A stretch of DNA of 64,000 bases from Isosphaera sp. (GTDB taxonomy: Bacteria > Planctomycetota > Planctomycetia > Gemmatales > Gemmataceae): assembly GCA_013822345.1 (NCBI GenBank), contig PNKH01000034.1:1-64000 (forward strand), written 5' to 3'. The stretch's first letter is position 1, and each line of letters opens with the position of its first letter. The notes beneath the pieces were generated by a model. The model was not told where the DNA came from and ran no database searches. It saw only the letters and a program-made list of their open reading frames with translations. Shown one piece after another: positions 17,475-25,599 of the stretch. Position numbers and translations under genes: made by a program.

Positions 17475-17533
17475 GACCGCGGCCGTCTCGGCCGCCGCTT
17501 CGGGTAGCCGGAGCGGCCGAGACGGCCGCGGTC
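17475..17533. repeat. Inverted repeat, family A variant
   Basis: Perfect 21-bp arms (17475-17495, 17513-17533) with a 17-nt loop, between tmk and holB. The core is GCGGCCGTCTCGGCCGC instead of GCGGCCGTCCCGGCCGC, and both arms carry the change, so pairing is kept. Confidence 0.92.
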
Positions 17534-17548
17534 CAGGGAAGGAACCAC

Positions 17549-18562
17549 ATGTCCTGGGACTGGGTCCGCGGGCACGCCGGGCCGAAGGCGACGTTCCGGG
17601 CGGCGGTCGACCGCGGCCGTCTCGGCCAGGCGTACCTGCTCGTCGGCCCGGACGGGGTCGGCAAGCGGCGGTTCGCCCGCGAACTCGCCAAGGCCCTCCT
17701 CTGCGACCGGCCCCCCGCTCCGCTCACCGCCTGCGACGCCTGCCCGTCGTGCGCGCAGGTCGAGGCCGGTACCCACCCCGACGTCCTGTCGCTCCGCACC
17801 CCGGAAGGAAAGCACGAACTCCCGGTCGACGAGATGCGGGCGTTCTGCGCCCGGCTCGCACGCACCCCCGTCCGCGGCGGCAGGAAGGTCGGGGTCGTCG
17901 AGGACGCGGACGACTTCAACGCGGAGGCGGCGAACGCCTTCCTGAAGGCACTGGAGGAGCCGCCGCCCGGGGCGGTGCTGCTGCTCGTCGCCACCGGCAC
18001 CGACCGCCAACTGCCGACGGTCCTGTCCCGCTGCCAGGTGGTGCGGTTCGGCCCGCTCGCCCCCGCCGACGTGGCCGCCGTGCTCGCCGAGCACGGGGTC
18101 GACGACCCGGCCCGGCGCGACCGCCTCGCCCGACTGTCCGGCGGGAGCGTGGCGCGGGCGCTGGCCCTGGACGACGAGGCGATCGGGGCGGTGCGGGAGG
18201 AGCTGGTCGGCGGGCTGACCGCGGACCGGCCGAACTTCGTGCGGATGGCCGAGGCGTGGGGCCGGTTCGTCGAGGACGCCGGGAAGGACACCGCCGCCCA
18301 GCGGACCCGGGCGTCGGCCGTGATCGGGTTCCTGGTCGACGCCCTGCGGCAGGCGCTCCGGCTCGCGGCCGGGGCGGCCGTCCCGGACCTCGACCCGGCG
18401 GACGAGGCCCGGCTGAAGGCGTTCGCCACGAAGCACGGGCCGGACCGGCTGCTCGAGCTGGTCGAGAAGTGCGTCGAGGCGGACTACCGGGTCGAGCGGC
18501 GGGTGCAGCTGGTGCTGGTGATCGAGTCGGTGCTGGAGCAGTTCACCCGCAAGTCCGCGTGA
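17549..18562 (+). CDS. holB: DNA polymerase III delta-prime subunit
   Basis: 337 residues. It is part of the clamp-loader complex that places the sliding clamp. The AAA+ core begins at WDWVRGHAGPK, with P-loop-like GPDGVGKRRFA (about 38-48) and a Cys cluster (CDACPSC), part of the zinc-binding module of DnaX and delta-prime proteins. The Walker B-like VVEDADDFNAEAANAFLK and SRCQVV (arginine-finger SRC motif) are typical. ATG 17549 is placed after the inverted repeat; the longer frame would read through it. Downstream is a solo repeat unit. Between 17607 and 17627 the coding DNA is identical to 21 bp at 17473-17493. Confidence 0.93.
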   Translation: MSWDWVRGHAGPKATFRAAVDRGRLGQAYLLVGPDGVGKRRFARELAKALLCDRPPAPLTACDACPSCAQVEAGTHPDVLSLRTPEGKHELPVDEMRAFCARLARTPVRGGRKVGVVEDADDFNAEAANAFLKALEEPPPGAVLLLVATGTDRQLPTVLSRCQVVRFGPLAPADVAAVLAEHGVDDPARRDRLARLSGGSVARALALDDEAIGAVREELVGGLTADRPNFVRMAEAWGRFVEDAGKDTAAQRTRASAVIGFLVDALRQALRLAAGAAVPDLDPADEARLKAFATKHGPDRLLELVEKCVEADYRVERRVQLVLVIESVLEQFTRKSA

Positions 18563-18576
18563 GCTCGGGGGTGGGT

Positions 18577-18616
18577 GGTGGGACTCGCCCGCAGAGCCGG
18601 GCTCGGCCCACCCTAC
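18577..18616 (+). repeat. Solo unit, repeat family D
   Basis: This 40-bp unit matches the right arm of the element at 47474-47514 over most of its length (GGTGGGACTCG...GGCTCGGCCCACCCTAC) and lacks an inverted partner. It folds on itself (GGTGGG with CCCACC), like a single REP unit. It sits between the convergent genes holB and 18628-18978. Confidence 0.75.
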
Positions 18617-18627
18617 GGGGGACCAAG

Positions 18628-18978
18628 TCACCGCCGCTTCCACTCGGCCCCGTCCTTCCACACGATCGTCTTTCCGCGGTCGCCGATCGCCCCGGTGTAC
18701 CCCTGCTCCCACCCCTGCTGGACCGACACCTTGTCCTCCGCCGTCAGGACGGCGGACGCCAGGTCCCCGCGCTCGTTCACCAGGAGCAGGACGCGGCCGT
18801 GCTGGAAGATCGCGCACGGCTGGTCCACCTTCCCGCCGTGGAACCACTCCCCGGCCCACCCGGCGGCCGCGGCGGCCGGCTGCCCGCCCGCGGCCGACGC
18901 CGCCCCGCCCAGCGCGAACAGCCCGCCGACCGCGGCCACCGCCTTCGCCGCCCCGCGGCGGTCCAGCTTCTTCCCCAT
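18628..18978 (-). CDS. Small exported protein, possible Tat signal
   Basis: 116 residues. The N-terminus (MGKKLDRRGAAKAVAAVGG) has paired arginines before a hydrophobic core ending in ASAAGG, which could be a Tat signal. The mature 85 residues contain VDQPCAIFQHGRVLLLVNERG and a Trp-rich end (GWEQGYTGAIGDRGKTIVW), which looks like a small beta domain of the type found in DUF-only planctomycete proteins. No function is assigned. ATG 18978 was chosen because upstream sequence is non-coding in composition. Confidence 0.65.
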   Translation of the reverse strand: MGKKLDRRGAAKAVAAVGGLFALGGAASAAGGQPAAAAAGWAGEWFHGGKVDQPCAIFQHGRVLLLVNERGDLASAVLTAEDKVSVQQGWEQGYTGAIGDRGKTIVWKDGAEWKRR

Positions 18979-19105
18979 CGGACAGGCCCCCGGAAGTACG
19001 TCGTGGTGTCGGGCGGTGACCCCGCCGACACCACCAGCGTACCTCATCCGGGGCGGGTGGGAACTGGGATTGGAACGGGACGCGGCGGAAGGTATGCCGG
19101 CGGGC

Positions 19106-19318
19106 ATGAAGCGGGTCGTCGTCCTCGCCGCGCTGGGATGCCTGGCCGGGTGCAGCAACGCCCCGGTCGCCGGGTTCCTCGACGCCGTCGCCCCGAGCCG
19201 GCCGGTCGGCCCGCGGCCCCCGGACCGCCCCCGGCCCGACGCGCCCGGCGGCGACCGCATCCCCCCGCGCCCGGACCTGTTGCCGCCGGTCGGCCCGCCG
19301 GCCCCGGGCGGGAACTGA
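19106..19318 (+). CDS. Very small Pro-rich lipoprotein
   Basis: 70 residues. The signal MKRVVVLAALGCLAGC ends in a lipobox (CLAGC), followed by a short Pro/Arg/Gly-rich tail with no domain. An in-frame ATG 12 nt upstream (19094) is an alternative start, with GGAAGG just before it. Tiny lipoproteins of this type recur in planctomycete genomes. It may be real, but the tail has low complexity and the gene could be a spurious frame. Its stop is 3 nt from the convergent CHAD gene stop. Confidence 0.5.
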   Translation: MKRVVVLAALGCLAGCSNAPVAGFLDAVAPSRPVGPRPPDRPRPDAPGGDRIPPRPDLLPPVGPPAPGGN

Positions 19319-19321
19319 CGG

Positions 19322-20260
19322 TCACCCCGACGGGCCGTCGAGCTTCAGCCCGGCGACCACCTTCGCCCACTCCTTCCGCCACGCCTGGAACGCGTCCCGC
19401 CCGGCCGGCACCTTCTCCCGCACCGCCCGCATCAGCCCCTCGAACCCGTCCTCGACCCGCAGCCAGTCGGCCGGCGCCGCCAGCCGCACCCGGTCCCGCA
19501 GGGCGGACAGCCGCTCCCACCCGACCGCCGCGTCCTGCACTTCCCCGAGCAACTCCTGGGCCTTCTCTACCGCCGGGTACACCACCTCCTTCACCCGCGG
19601 CGGGAAGCAGTCGGCGAAGATCTCCAGGGCGTACCGCAGCCGCTTCCCGAGGATGCGGAGCTGGTGCAGGTCGGCCGGGTCGGTCGGGTTCGCGTCGGCC
19701 GCGGCGGTGAACGCCCGGAGCAGCTCGCCGAACTGCACCGCGGCCAGCGTCCCGAGGGTGGCCGGCGGGTTCGCCCCGTCCGGGTCGCGGACCAGGTCCG
19801 GCAGGCCGTCGGAGACCTCGGCGAACCCCGGCCCGGCGGTCGCGGCCGCCTCGACCAGCCGGGCCTGGGCGGCCGCGCGCTCCCCGAGCGCGTACCCGGT
19901 GAGGAAGTCGCGGGCCGGCCGGCCGTCGGCCCCGGCGAGCGCCTTCGCCTTCGCCAGCCCGAGCCGGAACACGTCCCAGTCGCGGGCGTCCCCGGCCGCC
20001 CGGCGGATCGCCCGCAGGTGGTGCTTCGCCGCCCGCAGGGCCTTCCGCGGCAGGCAGTCCCCGAACGCCCGCAAGGCCGCCGCCGACCGCCGCGTCCCGA
20101 CCCGCAGCTGGTGGACGTACTCCGGGTCGTGGTACGGCTTCTCGACCGCCGGCGGCAGGTACTGCCGGACCACCCCGAACCGGGCCGTCAGCACCGCCCG
20201 GGCCGCCTCCGCCACCGGCATCCCGGGCACCAGGCCCGCCACCCACTTCCCGTCGGCCAT
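19322..20260 (-). CDS. CHAD-domain protein
   Basis: 312 residues covering two helical halves of a CHAD domain. The conserved basic/histidine motifs are visible: EYVHQLRVGTRRSAAALRAF (about 48-67), AIRRAAGDARDWDVF and LHQLRILGKRLRYALEIF in the second half. CHAD domains bind polyphosphate through these basic surfaces and often localise to polyphosphate granules or partner with CYTH phosphatases. No CYTH domain or polyphosphate kinase is nearby. It is co-directional with two GTPases, separated from them by a family A repeat that ends 13 nt from its start codon. Confidence 0.9.
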   Translation of the reverse strand: MADGKWVAGLVPGMPVAEAARAVLTARFGVVRQYLPPAVEKPYHDPEYVHQLRVGTRRSAAALRAFGDCLPRKALRAAKHHLRAIRRAAGDARDWDVFRLGLAKAKALAGADGRPARDFLTGYALGERAAAQARLVEAAATAGPGFAEVSDGLPDLVRDPDGANPPATLGTLAAVQFGELLRAFTAAADANPTDPADLHQLRILGKRLRYALEIFADCFPPRVKEVVYPAVEKAQELLGEVQDAAVGWERLSALRDRVRLAAPADWLRVEDGFEGLMRAVREKVPAGRDAFQAWRKEWAKVVAGLKLDGPSG

Positions 20261-20273
20261 CGGAGTCCCCTCT

Positions 20274-20387
20274 CCTGGAGCGCGGCCGTCCCGGCCGCTC
20301 CACGTCGGCGGCGCGGGGGGCGGACGGACGTCCCGCTTGGGCGCCGGCGCGCGGTCGGTGGAGCGGCCGGGACGGCCGCGCTCCAGG
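20274..20387. repeat. Inverted repeat, family A
   Basis: Perfect 30-bp arms (20274-20303, 20358-20387), CCTGGAGCGCGGCCGTCCCG and on to GCCGCTCCAC, around a 54-nt centre. It is between co-directional genes, 13 nt upstream of the CHAD start. Confidence 0.94.
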
Positions 20388-20397
20388 GCGGCCGCTC

Positions 20398-22263
20398 TCA
20401 CGCCCCGTACAACTCGGTCACCCGCGCCGACTGCTGCCGCTCGGCCAGCCAGTCCGCGACCTCCTTCGTCTCGGCGAGCAGGGCGTCCACCCGCCCGCGC
20501 TCGTCCCGCAGCGCCGCCGCGATCTCCGCCGGGACCGGCAGGTACACCCGGTCCATCTCGGCCGCCACCCGGGCCCCGAGCTTCTCCCGGAACCTCCCGC
20601 GAATCGCGGGCCAGCGGACCGGCAGGAGCAGCACGATGAGCATGTGGAGGACGACCACCACCAGCAGCGGGACGAGCACCACCAGGGCCATCTCGAACAG
20701 CCCGGGGACGTACTGCTGGACCATGAACTTCCACAGGAGGATGCCGGCGGTCGCGACCAGCGACACCTCCGGCAGCATGTTCGCTAGCGTCGTCAGGGTG
20801 CCGCGCAGGGCCCGCCGCCACCCGGTCGGGTGCGTCGCCTCCCGCTCGACCTCGGTCAGGGCGTCGATCAGCCCGCGGGTCATCCGGTCCCGCCAGTCCA
20901 TCCGCCCGACCGCCGCCGTCGGCTCGTTCAGCAGCCCGAGCGGGAACCCCTTCTGGTCGGCTTCCACCAGCAGCCGGTTGACCAGGGCGGCGGTCCGCTG
21001 GTCGAGCACCCGCTCCCCGGCCGTCCGGGCGCACTCCTGGACGAACGCCCCGAGGTTCCACTCGACCGGGGTCTCGACCTTCGCCCCCGGCAGCACCCGG
21101 CCGGCGAACGGGATGCGGTCCCGCAGGCTGCTCCGGGAGTACCGCATCCGGGTCGAGAACCGCAGGTACGCGGCCATCAGCCCGCGGTACCGCCGCTGGT
21201 CCTCGACGCTGAAGTGGTGCTCGACCTCCGTCTGGTACGGCTCCAGGGTGCCGACCAGCACGTCCGCCTGCACGTCCGCCTCGTCCGCCAGCACCCGCCG
21301 CCAGGCCGCCTGCACCTTCTCGGCCTCGGCCGTCAGGTCCGGCGGCCTCGCCGCGTCGACGGCGCGGGCGGCGGTGGCCAGGAGCTGCCCGACGCCGCGG
21401 GCCTTCACCGCCTCGATCTCCAGCCGGGTGAGACCGAGTTCGAGCCAGTTCCGCAAGAGGGTGAACTGCTCGCCGTCCGGCAGGTCCGCCGGCGGGGGCG
21501 GGGGCCACTTCCCGGAGTTCACCGCCGCGTCGAGCCACGCCTGGGCCGTGGTCCGGAACAGGAGCGGGTTGGCGAACCCCTCGTCCTTCAGGTCCTTGAG
21601 CAGGTCCTCGTCCGGCCGCAGCCCGCTCTCGCCGGTGACGCACCGGTCCCACTTGTTCAGGACGAACGCGAACGCCCGCCGGGCCCGCTGCTCCTTGAAC
21701 AGGTCCCACCCGAGCCGGTCGTGGTACTTCTCCTGCGACCCGACGTACAGGACGATGTCCGCGATCGGCAGTAGCGCCTTCAACTTGTCGCGGTTCGACA
21801 GGTCGTTGGAGTCGAGGTCCGGGGTGTCGACGACGACCTTCTGTTCGAGGCCGGCCCGGTCGTGCTGGACGAGCTTGCACAGCCGCAGGGCCGGGTCGAG
21901 GCGGTCCGGGCGGACGGAGTGGTGGAAGTAGACGACCGGGTCGCGGGTGGTCGGGCGGGTGAACGCGGCCTGCGCGACCGGGGCCCCGGCCAGGGCGTTG
22001 AACAGCGTCGATTTGCCGACCCCGGTCCCGCCCATGAGCATGACGACGAGCAGCGGGCGGTCGACGTCGAGGGCCTCGGCCTGGCGGCGGAGGTCGTCGG
22101 CGAGCCCTTCGAGTTCGGCCCGCTGGAGCATGCCGAGGGGGAACCGGCGGCGGCCGTCGAGCCACGCCCGGACCTGCCGCTCCAGCCCGCGCAGCAGGGG
22201 GGCCAGGGTGCGGAGCAGCGGCTGCGGCTCGGCGGTGTCGGGGACGGTCTCGGCGGCGGTCAT
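20398..22263 (-). CDS. Dynamin-like membrane GTPase, second of tandem pair
   Basis: 621 residues. G1 is GGTGVGKST (78-86), a conserved Thr in the switch I region is in FTRPTTRDP, G3 is DTPD (146-149) and G4 is NKWD (203-206). A long helical region follows, then two adjacent transmembrane helices (about 515-575, including LVVLVPLLVVVVLHMLIVLLL) and a helical tail. GTPase plus stalk plus paired TM helices is the plan of bacterial dynamin-like proteins that shape or tether membranes. Its start overlaps the stop of the upstream GTPase gene (ATGA), so the two are coupled and may form a heteromer. Confidence 0.82.
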   Translation of the reverse strand: MTAAETVPDTAEPQPLLRTLAPLLRGLERQVRAWLDGRRRFPLGMLQRAELEGLADDLRRQAEALDVDRPLLVVMLMGGTGVGKSTLFNALAGAPVAQAAFTRPTTRDPVVYFHHSVRPDRLDPALRLCKLVQHDRAGLEQKVVVDTPDLDSNDLSNRDKLKALLPIADIVLYVGSQEKYHDRLGWDLFKEQRARRAFAFVLNKWDRCVTGESGLRPDEDLLKDLKDEGFANPLLFRTTAQAWLDAAVNSGKWPPPPPADLPDGEQFTLLRNWLELGLTRLEIEAVKARGVGQLLATAARAVDAARPPDLTAEAEKVQAAWRRVLADEADVQADVLVGTLEPYQTEVEHHFSVEDQRRYRGLMAAYLRFSTRMRYSRSSLRDRIPFAGRVLPGAKVETPVEWNLGAFVQECARTAGERVLDQRTAALVNRLLVEADQKGFPLGLLNEPTAAVGRMDWRDRMTRGLIDALTEVEREATHPTGWRRALRGTLTTLANMLPEVSLVATAGILLWKFMVQQYVPGLFEMALVVLVPLLVVVVLHMLIVLLLPVRWPAIRGRFREKLGARVAAEMDRVYLPVPAEIAAALRDERGRVDALLAETKEVADWLAERQQSARVTELYGA

Positions 22264-24149
22264 GCGGTCTCCGGCGAGCGGGGGGCGTGAGCCCCCTGAT
22301 GCGCGGGCGGATCAGGGGGCTCACGCCCCCCGCTCGCCGGGGTCGCCGCCCACTCCGCGGCCTTCGCCCGAACGCGCTCGTCCAGCTTGCGGATCGTATC
22401 CGGCACCCGGCGGAGCACCTGCTGGAGCTTCTCGATCGACGACCCGCCGGTCGCCGGCCACTCGGCCAGCCACCCCGCCAGCGGCGCGGTCAGGGCGGTC
22501 GTGACCAGGTCCTCCCGCTGGCTCCGGACCCGAGTCCGGACGCCCTCCACGATCCCGCGGACGGCCAGTTCCGCCGCCTGGTGCGTCGCCGACACGCCGA
22601 GCGGGATGAGGATCAGCAGCGACCACCCGGGCGGCCAGGTGAGGTACAGGATCCCGCCGACCACCGCGAGGTCGACCGCCAGCTTCCCGCCGCGGAGCGT
22701 GTACAGCAGGGCCGGGTTCTTCTCCAGCGTGTCGACGAGCCGCTTCCCGGCCCGCTCCAGCTCGTCCGTCTCCTTCAGCTCGAAGTCGCGGAACTGCCCG
22801 GCGAACCGCTCCCGGGCCTGCGGCCCGAGTTCGGACTCGAACCGGACGGCGATCGCCTTCCACACCGGGTGCGTCGGTGCCCGCCGCAGGGCCTCCGCCT
22901 GCAGCCGGTCGAGCCACCCGGTCAGCGCCGCGGTCAGCACCGTCTGCTCCGGCAAGTTGTACACCTCCGGTCGGGAGACGAGCTTGCCGACGTAGTCGCG
23001 GGTCCACCGGTACGGGGTGCGGGCGAGCCAGATCAGCCCGCCGACGAGCCGGCCGGCGCCCGGCAGCTCCATCTGGTCCATCAGCTCGTCGCGGTACCGG
23101 TCGATCCGGTGGAACTGCTCGCCGGACAGGAACTCCTTCCGATACCGCTCCTCGAACTCGGCCCTCCCGGCGGCGACGGCCGCCTTCCAGGCGTCGAACT
23201 CGGCGAGATCGCGGCGGGCCACGTCGAGCAGCCCGTCCCCGGCGGTGGTGAGGTACTTCGTGGCGTTGGTGACGGTCCGGACGCGGGCGGCGGTGTCGGC
23301 CCCGGCCAGGGTGAGGATCTGGTTCAGGAGCGGGACGCGGTGCTTCGCCCCGGCCCCGGCCGGGTCGGTCCGCTCGGCGTGCGGCATCTGCGGGAAGGTG
23401 AGGACGGGGACCGCCGGGCTGGTGCCATCCGGCAGCTTCGGGAGGCGGCCGAGGATCTCCTGGCGGAAGTGCTCGGCGAGCGCGGCCGCGTCGGCCTCGC
23501 GCACCTTCGTGAGCACGACGACGACGGCCTTCCCGGCCTTCACGAGCAGGTGCAGGAACTGGGTCGGGACCTCGTCGTTGTACCGCTCGTCGGACGCGAC
23601 GTAGACGACCACGTCGGCGAGGGCGGCGACCTCCAGGAGCCGGCTGACGTACCCGGCGGACGCCCACGTCGTCATGTCCGGGCAGTCCCAGATGACGAAG
23701 TCGCCGAGCGGGGATTCGGCGTCGCCCGGGACGCGCTTCACCTGGTACACGTCCTCGTCGGCGTTGGCCGGCTTGTCCCCGGCGAGCCGGTGGAGCGGCC
23801 CCATGAACCCGATGTACGTCGGCCAGTGGAACGCCGGGCCGGGCGGGAGGAAGGCGGTCGGGTGGCGGGTGTACCCGGCCTGCGGGTTCGCCTCGGCGAC
23901 GACGGCCCCGGCGAGGAAGTTGACGACGGTACTCTTCCCGGCCCCGGCCCCGCCGACCACCGCGACGTGGAGCGGGCGGGCGGGCTGGCCTTCGAGGAAC
24001 GGCCCAATCACGTTGCGGGTGAGCGCCGACGCGAGCCGGAGGGTGCCGGCGTGGGCGGCCAGGTCCGGCTGCCGCCGGCAGTGGTCTTCGAGCCAGCGGA
24101 GGTCGTCGGCCAGCTCCCCGACGGCGGACCGGTGGTCGGTGGGTTCCAT
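22260..24149 (-). CDS. Dynamin-like membrane GTPase, first of tandem pair
   Basis: 629 residues. G1 is GGAGAGKST (66-74). The G3 equivalent is WDCPDMTTW. G4 is a weak TKVREAD instead of NKxD. A helical region follows, with hydrophobic segments near 480-530 (VVGGILYLTWPPGWSLLILI). It has the same plan as the next gene but is clearly divergent in sequence, so the two are distant paralogues. The last 25 residues (from about 604) are encoded by a perfect inverted repeat and look like an acquired tail. GTP specificity is uncertain because of the weak G4. Confidence 0.78.
   Translation of the reverse strand: MEPTDHRSAVGELADDLRWLEDHCRRQPDLAAHAGTLRLASALTRNVIGPFLEGQPARPLHVAVVGGAGAGKSTVVNFLAGAVVAEANPQAGYTRHPTAFLPPGPAFHWPTYIGFMGPLHRLAGDKPANADEDVYQVKRVPGDAESPLGDFVIWDCPDMTTWASAGYVSRLLEVAALADVVVYVASDERYNDEVPTQFLHLLVKAGKAVVVVLTKVREADAAALAEHFRQEILGRLPKLPDGTSPAVPVLTFPQMPHAERTDPAGAGAKHRVPLLNQILTLAGADTAARVRTVTNATKYLTTAGDGLLDVARRDLAEFDAWKAAVAAGRAEFEERYRKEFLSGEQFHRIDRYRDELMDQMELPGAGRLVGGLIWLARTPYRWTRDYVGKLVSRPEVYNLPEQTVLTAALTGWLDRLQAEALRRAPTHPVWKAIAVRFESELGPQARERFAGQFRDFELKETDELERAGKRLVDTLEKNPALLYTLRGGKLAVDLAVVGGILYLTWPPGWSLLILIPLGVSATHQAAELAVRGIVEGVRTRVRSQREDLVTTALTAPLAGWLAEWPATGGSSIEKLQQVLRRVPDTIRKLDERVRAKAAEWAATPASGGREPPDPPAHQGAHAPRSPETA
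22271..22340. repeat. Inverted repeat, family G, inside coding sequence
   Basis: Perfect 30-bp arms (22271-22300, 22311-22340), CCGGCGAGCGGGGGGCGTGA and on to GCCCCCTGAT, around a 10-nt loop. It lies wholly inside the 3' end of the upstream GTPase gene and is translated as its C-terminus. Confidence 0.95.
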
Positions 24150-24215
24150 GCGTTCAGTTTCGAGGTTGGCGCGACGGGTTTCAAGGCGACCCGGTCACGG
24201 GTCGCGCCTCAAGTG

Positions 24216-24276
24216 GGTGGGGCAGGCATTCCTGCCTGCCGAGCGAGACCCGGCAGGCAGGAATGCCTGCCCCACC
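24216..24276. repeat. Inverted repeat, family F
   Basis: Perfect 26-bp arms (24216-24241, 24251-24276), GGTGGGGCAGGCATTCCTGC plus CTGCCG, with a 9-nt loop, between thiO and the GTPase gene. A looser inverted match of GACCCGGTCACG flanks it at about 24188 and 24288. Confidence 0.93.
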
Positions 24277-24295
24277 AACCCGAGACATGACCCGG

Positions 24296-25360
24296 TCACG
24301 ACCGGAACGCGGCCGGGCCGCCGGCGTGCGGGGGGCGGTCGAGGGCGAACGCGGCCGGCGGGACGCACGTCGGCCGGCCGGTGAACAACTCGGTGACGAG
24401 TTGGGCGGTGCCGATCGAGAGTTGCACCCCGGCGCGGAAGTGGCCGGCGGCGACGAACACGTTGTCCCAGCCCGGCACGGGGCCGATGAACGGCAGTCCG
24501 TCGGGGGTGCCGGGCCGCAGCCCGGCCCAGCACCGGACCCGCTCGGCGGCCGCGAGCGCCGGGACGGTGCGGACGGCGAGCGCGACCAGGTCCGCGACTT
24601 CCGCCGCCGTGTTCGCCTTCTCGAACCCCGCCTCGGGTTCCTCGGTCGAGCCGACCAGGACGTGCCCGTCGACCCGGGGGACGAGGTACCGCTTGCCGAG
24701 CATCAGGACGCGGGTGAACGTCGGGGCCGGCGTCTTCAGCAGCACGATCTGCCCCCGGACCGGGTAGACGCCCCGGCCGGCCCACGCCCCGGTGGCGAGC
24801 AGCACCCTCCCGGCCCGGTCGCGCGGGACGCCCTCGACCGGGGTGTGCGGGTGAAGTCCCACCCCGAGCCGCTCGCAGCTGGCGATCAGCGCCCGCAGGT
24901 GCCGCGGGTTCCGCACCTGGGCGCAGCCCGGCAACAGGTACGCTTCGCCCGGCACGTCCCCGACCGCCGGCTCGAGCCGTCGCAACCCCTCCAGCGACAG
25001 CCGCTCGAACGCGATCCCCTCGTTCCGCCACACCGGCAACACGTCGGCCGCTTCGCCCGAGCCGAGGAACTCGACCCCGCCGCACCACAGGTAGCCGTTG
25101 TCGACCCCGGTGAGCTCCCGCAGCTCGGCCGAGAAACCGGGGAACCGCTCCGACCCGATCGCCCGCAGCACGTCGATCGGGGTGGCGGCGCCGGCCGGGT
25201 TGCCGGGCGGGAGGATCCCGGCCCCGGCCCACGACGCCTCCTTCCCGAGGTCGCCGCGGTCGAACACCTCGACCGCCAGCCCGGCCCGGGCCAGGTGGTA
25301 CGCGCACGTCAGCCCGATGATCCCGCCGCCGACCACCGCCACGTCCGGGTGCTTCGCCAT
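24296..25360 (-). CDS. thiO: Glycine oxidase ThiO-like FAD enzyme
   Basis: 354 residues of the D-amino-acid oxidase (DAO) fold. The FAD-binding Rossmann motif is VVGGGIIGLTCAYHLARAG (9-27), with Glu/Asp (VFDRGD) closing the first beta-alpha-beta unit. ASWAGAGIL is the conserved flavin-contact motif of the family. The C-terminal GLRPGTPDGLPFIGPVPG and VAAGHFRAGVQLS are typical of ThiO. ThiO oxidises glycine to the imine used in thiamine thiazole synthesis. No thiS/G neighbours are present, so a related amine oxidase role is possible. The start ATG 25360 has a TACAAT box only 6 nt upstream. Confidence 0.88.
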   Translation of the reverse strand: MAKHPDVAVVGGGIIGLTCAYHLARAGLAVEVFDRGDLGKEASWAGAGILPPGNPAGAATPIDVLRAIGSERFPGFSAELRELTGVDNGYLWCGGVEFLGSGEAADVLPVWRNEGIAFERLSLEGLRRLEPAVGDVPGEAYLLPGCAQVRNPRHLRALIASCERLGVGLHPHTPVEGVPRDRAGRVLLATGAWAGRGVYPVRGQIVLLKTPAPTFTRVLMLGKRYLVPRVDGHVLVGSTEEPEAGFEKANTAAEVADLVALAVRTVPALAAAERVRCWAGLRPGTPDGLPFIGPVPGWDNVFVAAGHFRAGVQLSIGTAQLVTELFTGRPTCVPPAAFALDRPPHAGGPAAFRS

Positions 25361-25366
25361 GCCGGG

Positions 25367-25372
25367 ATTGTA
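25367..25372 (-). promoter_or_regulatory. TACAAT, -10-like box immediately before thiO
   Basis: On the minus strand GTACAAT ends 6 nt before the thiO ATG. If used as a -10, the transcript would start at or near the start codon, that is, be leaderless. No Shine-Dalgarno is visible in this spacer. Confidence 0.4.
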
Positions 25373-25399
25373 CGGCCCGGCGGAGCGCGGCCGTCGCCT

Positions 25400-25511
25400 C
25401 TCCCTGGACCGCGGCCGTCCCGGCCGCCGGTATCCGGTAGGGGGGCTGCGGGAATACTCCGGAGCCCGCCGACCTGGGCACCGGCGGCCGGGACGGCCGC
25501 GGTCCAGGGAG
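25400..25511. repeat. Inverted repeat, family A
   Basis: Perfect 32-bp arms (25400-25431, 25480-25511), CTCCCTGGACCGCGGCCGTC and on to CCGGCCGCCGGT, between the divergent thiO and TIGR03067 genes. The 48-nt centre resembles that of the copy at 54537-54643 (GGTATCC, CTCCGGAG). A partial solo match (GAGCGCGGCCGTCGCC) is at 25384-25399. Confidence 0.94.
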
Positions 25512-25599
25512 CGCCCGGCGGTTGCCGTTGACGCCGCCGCGGGCCGCCGGCATACCCGCCGCCCGGTGCCGGATCACACAGGTTTCCGGGGGGTGTGCG

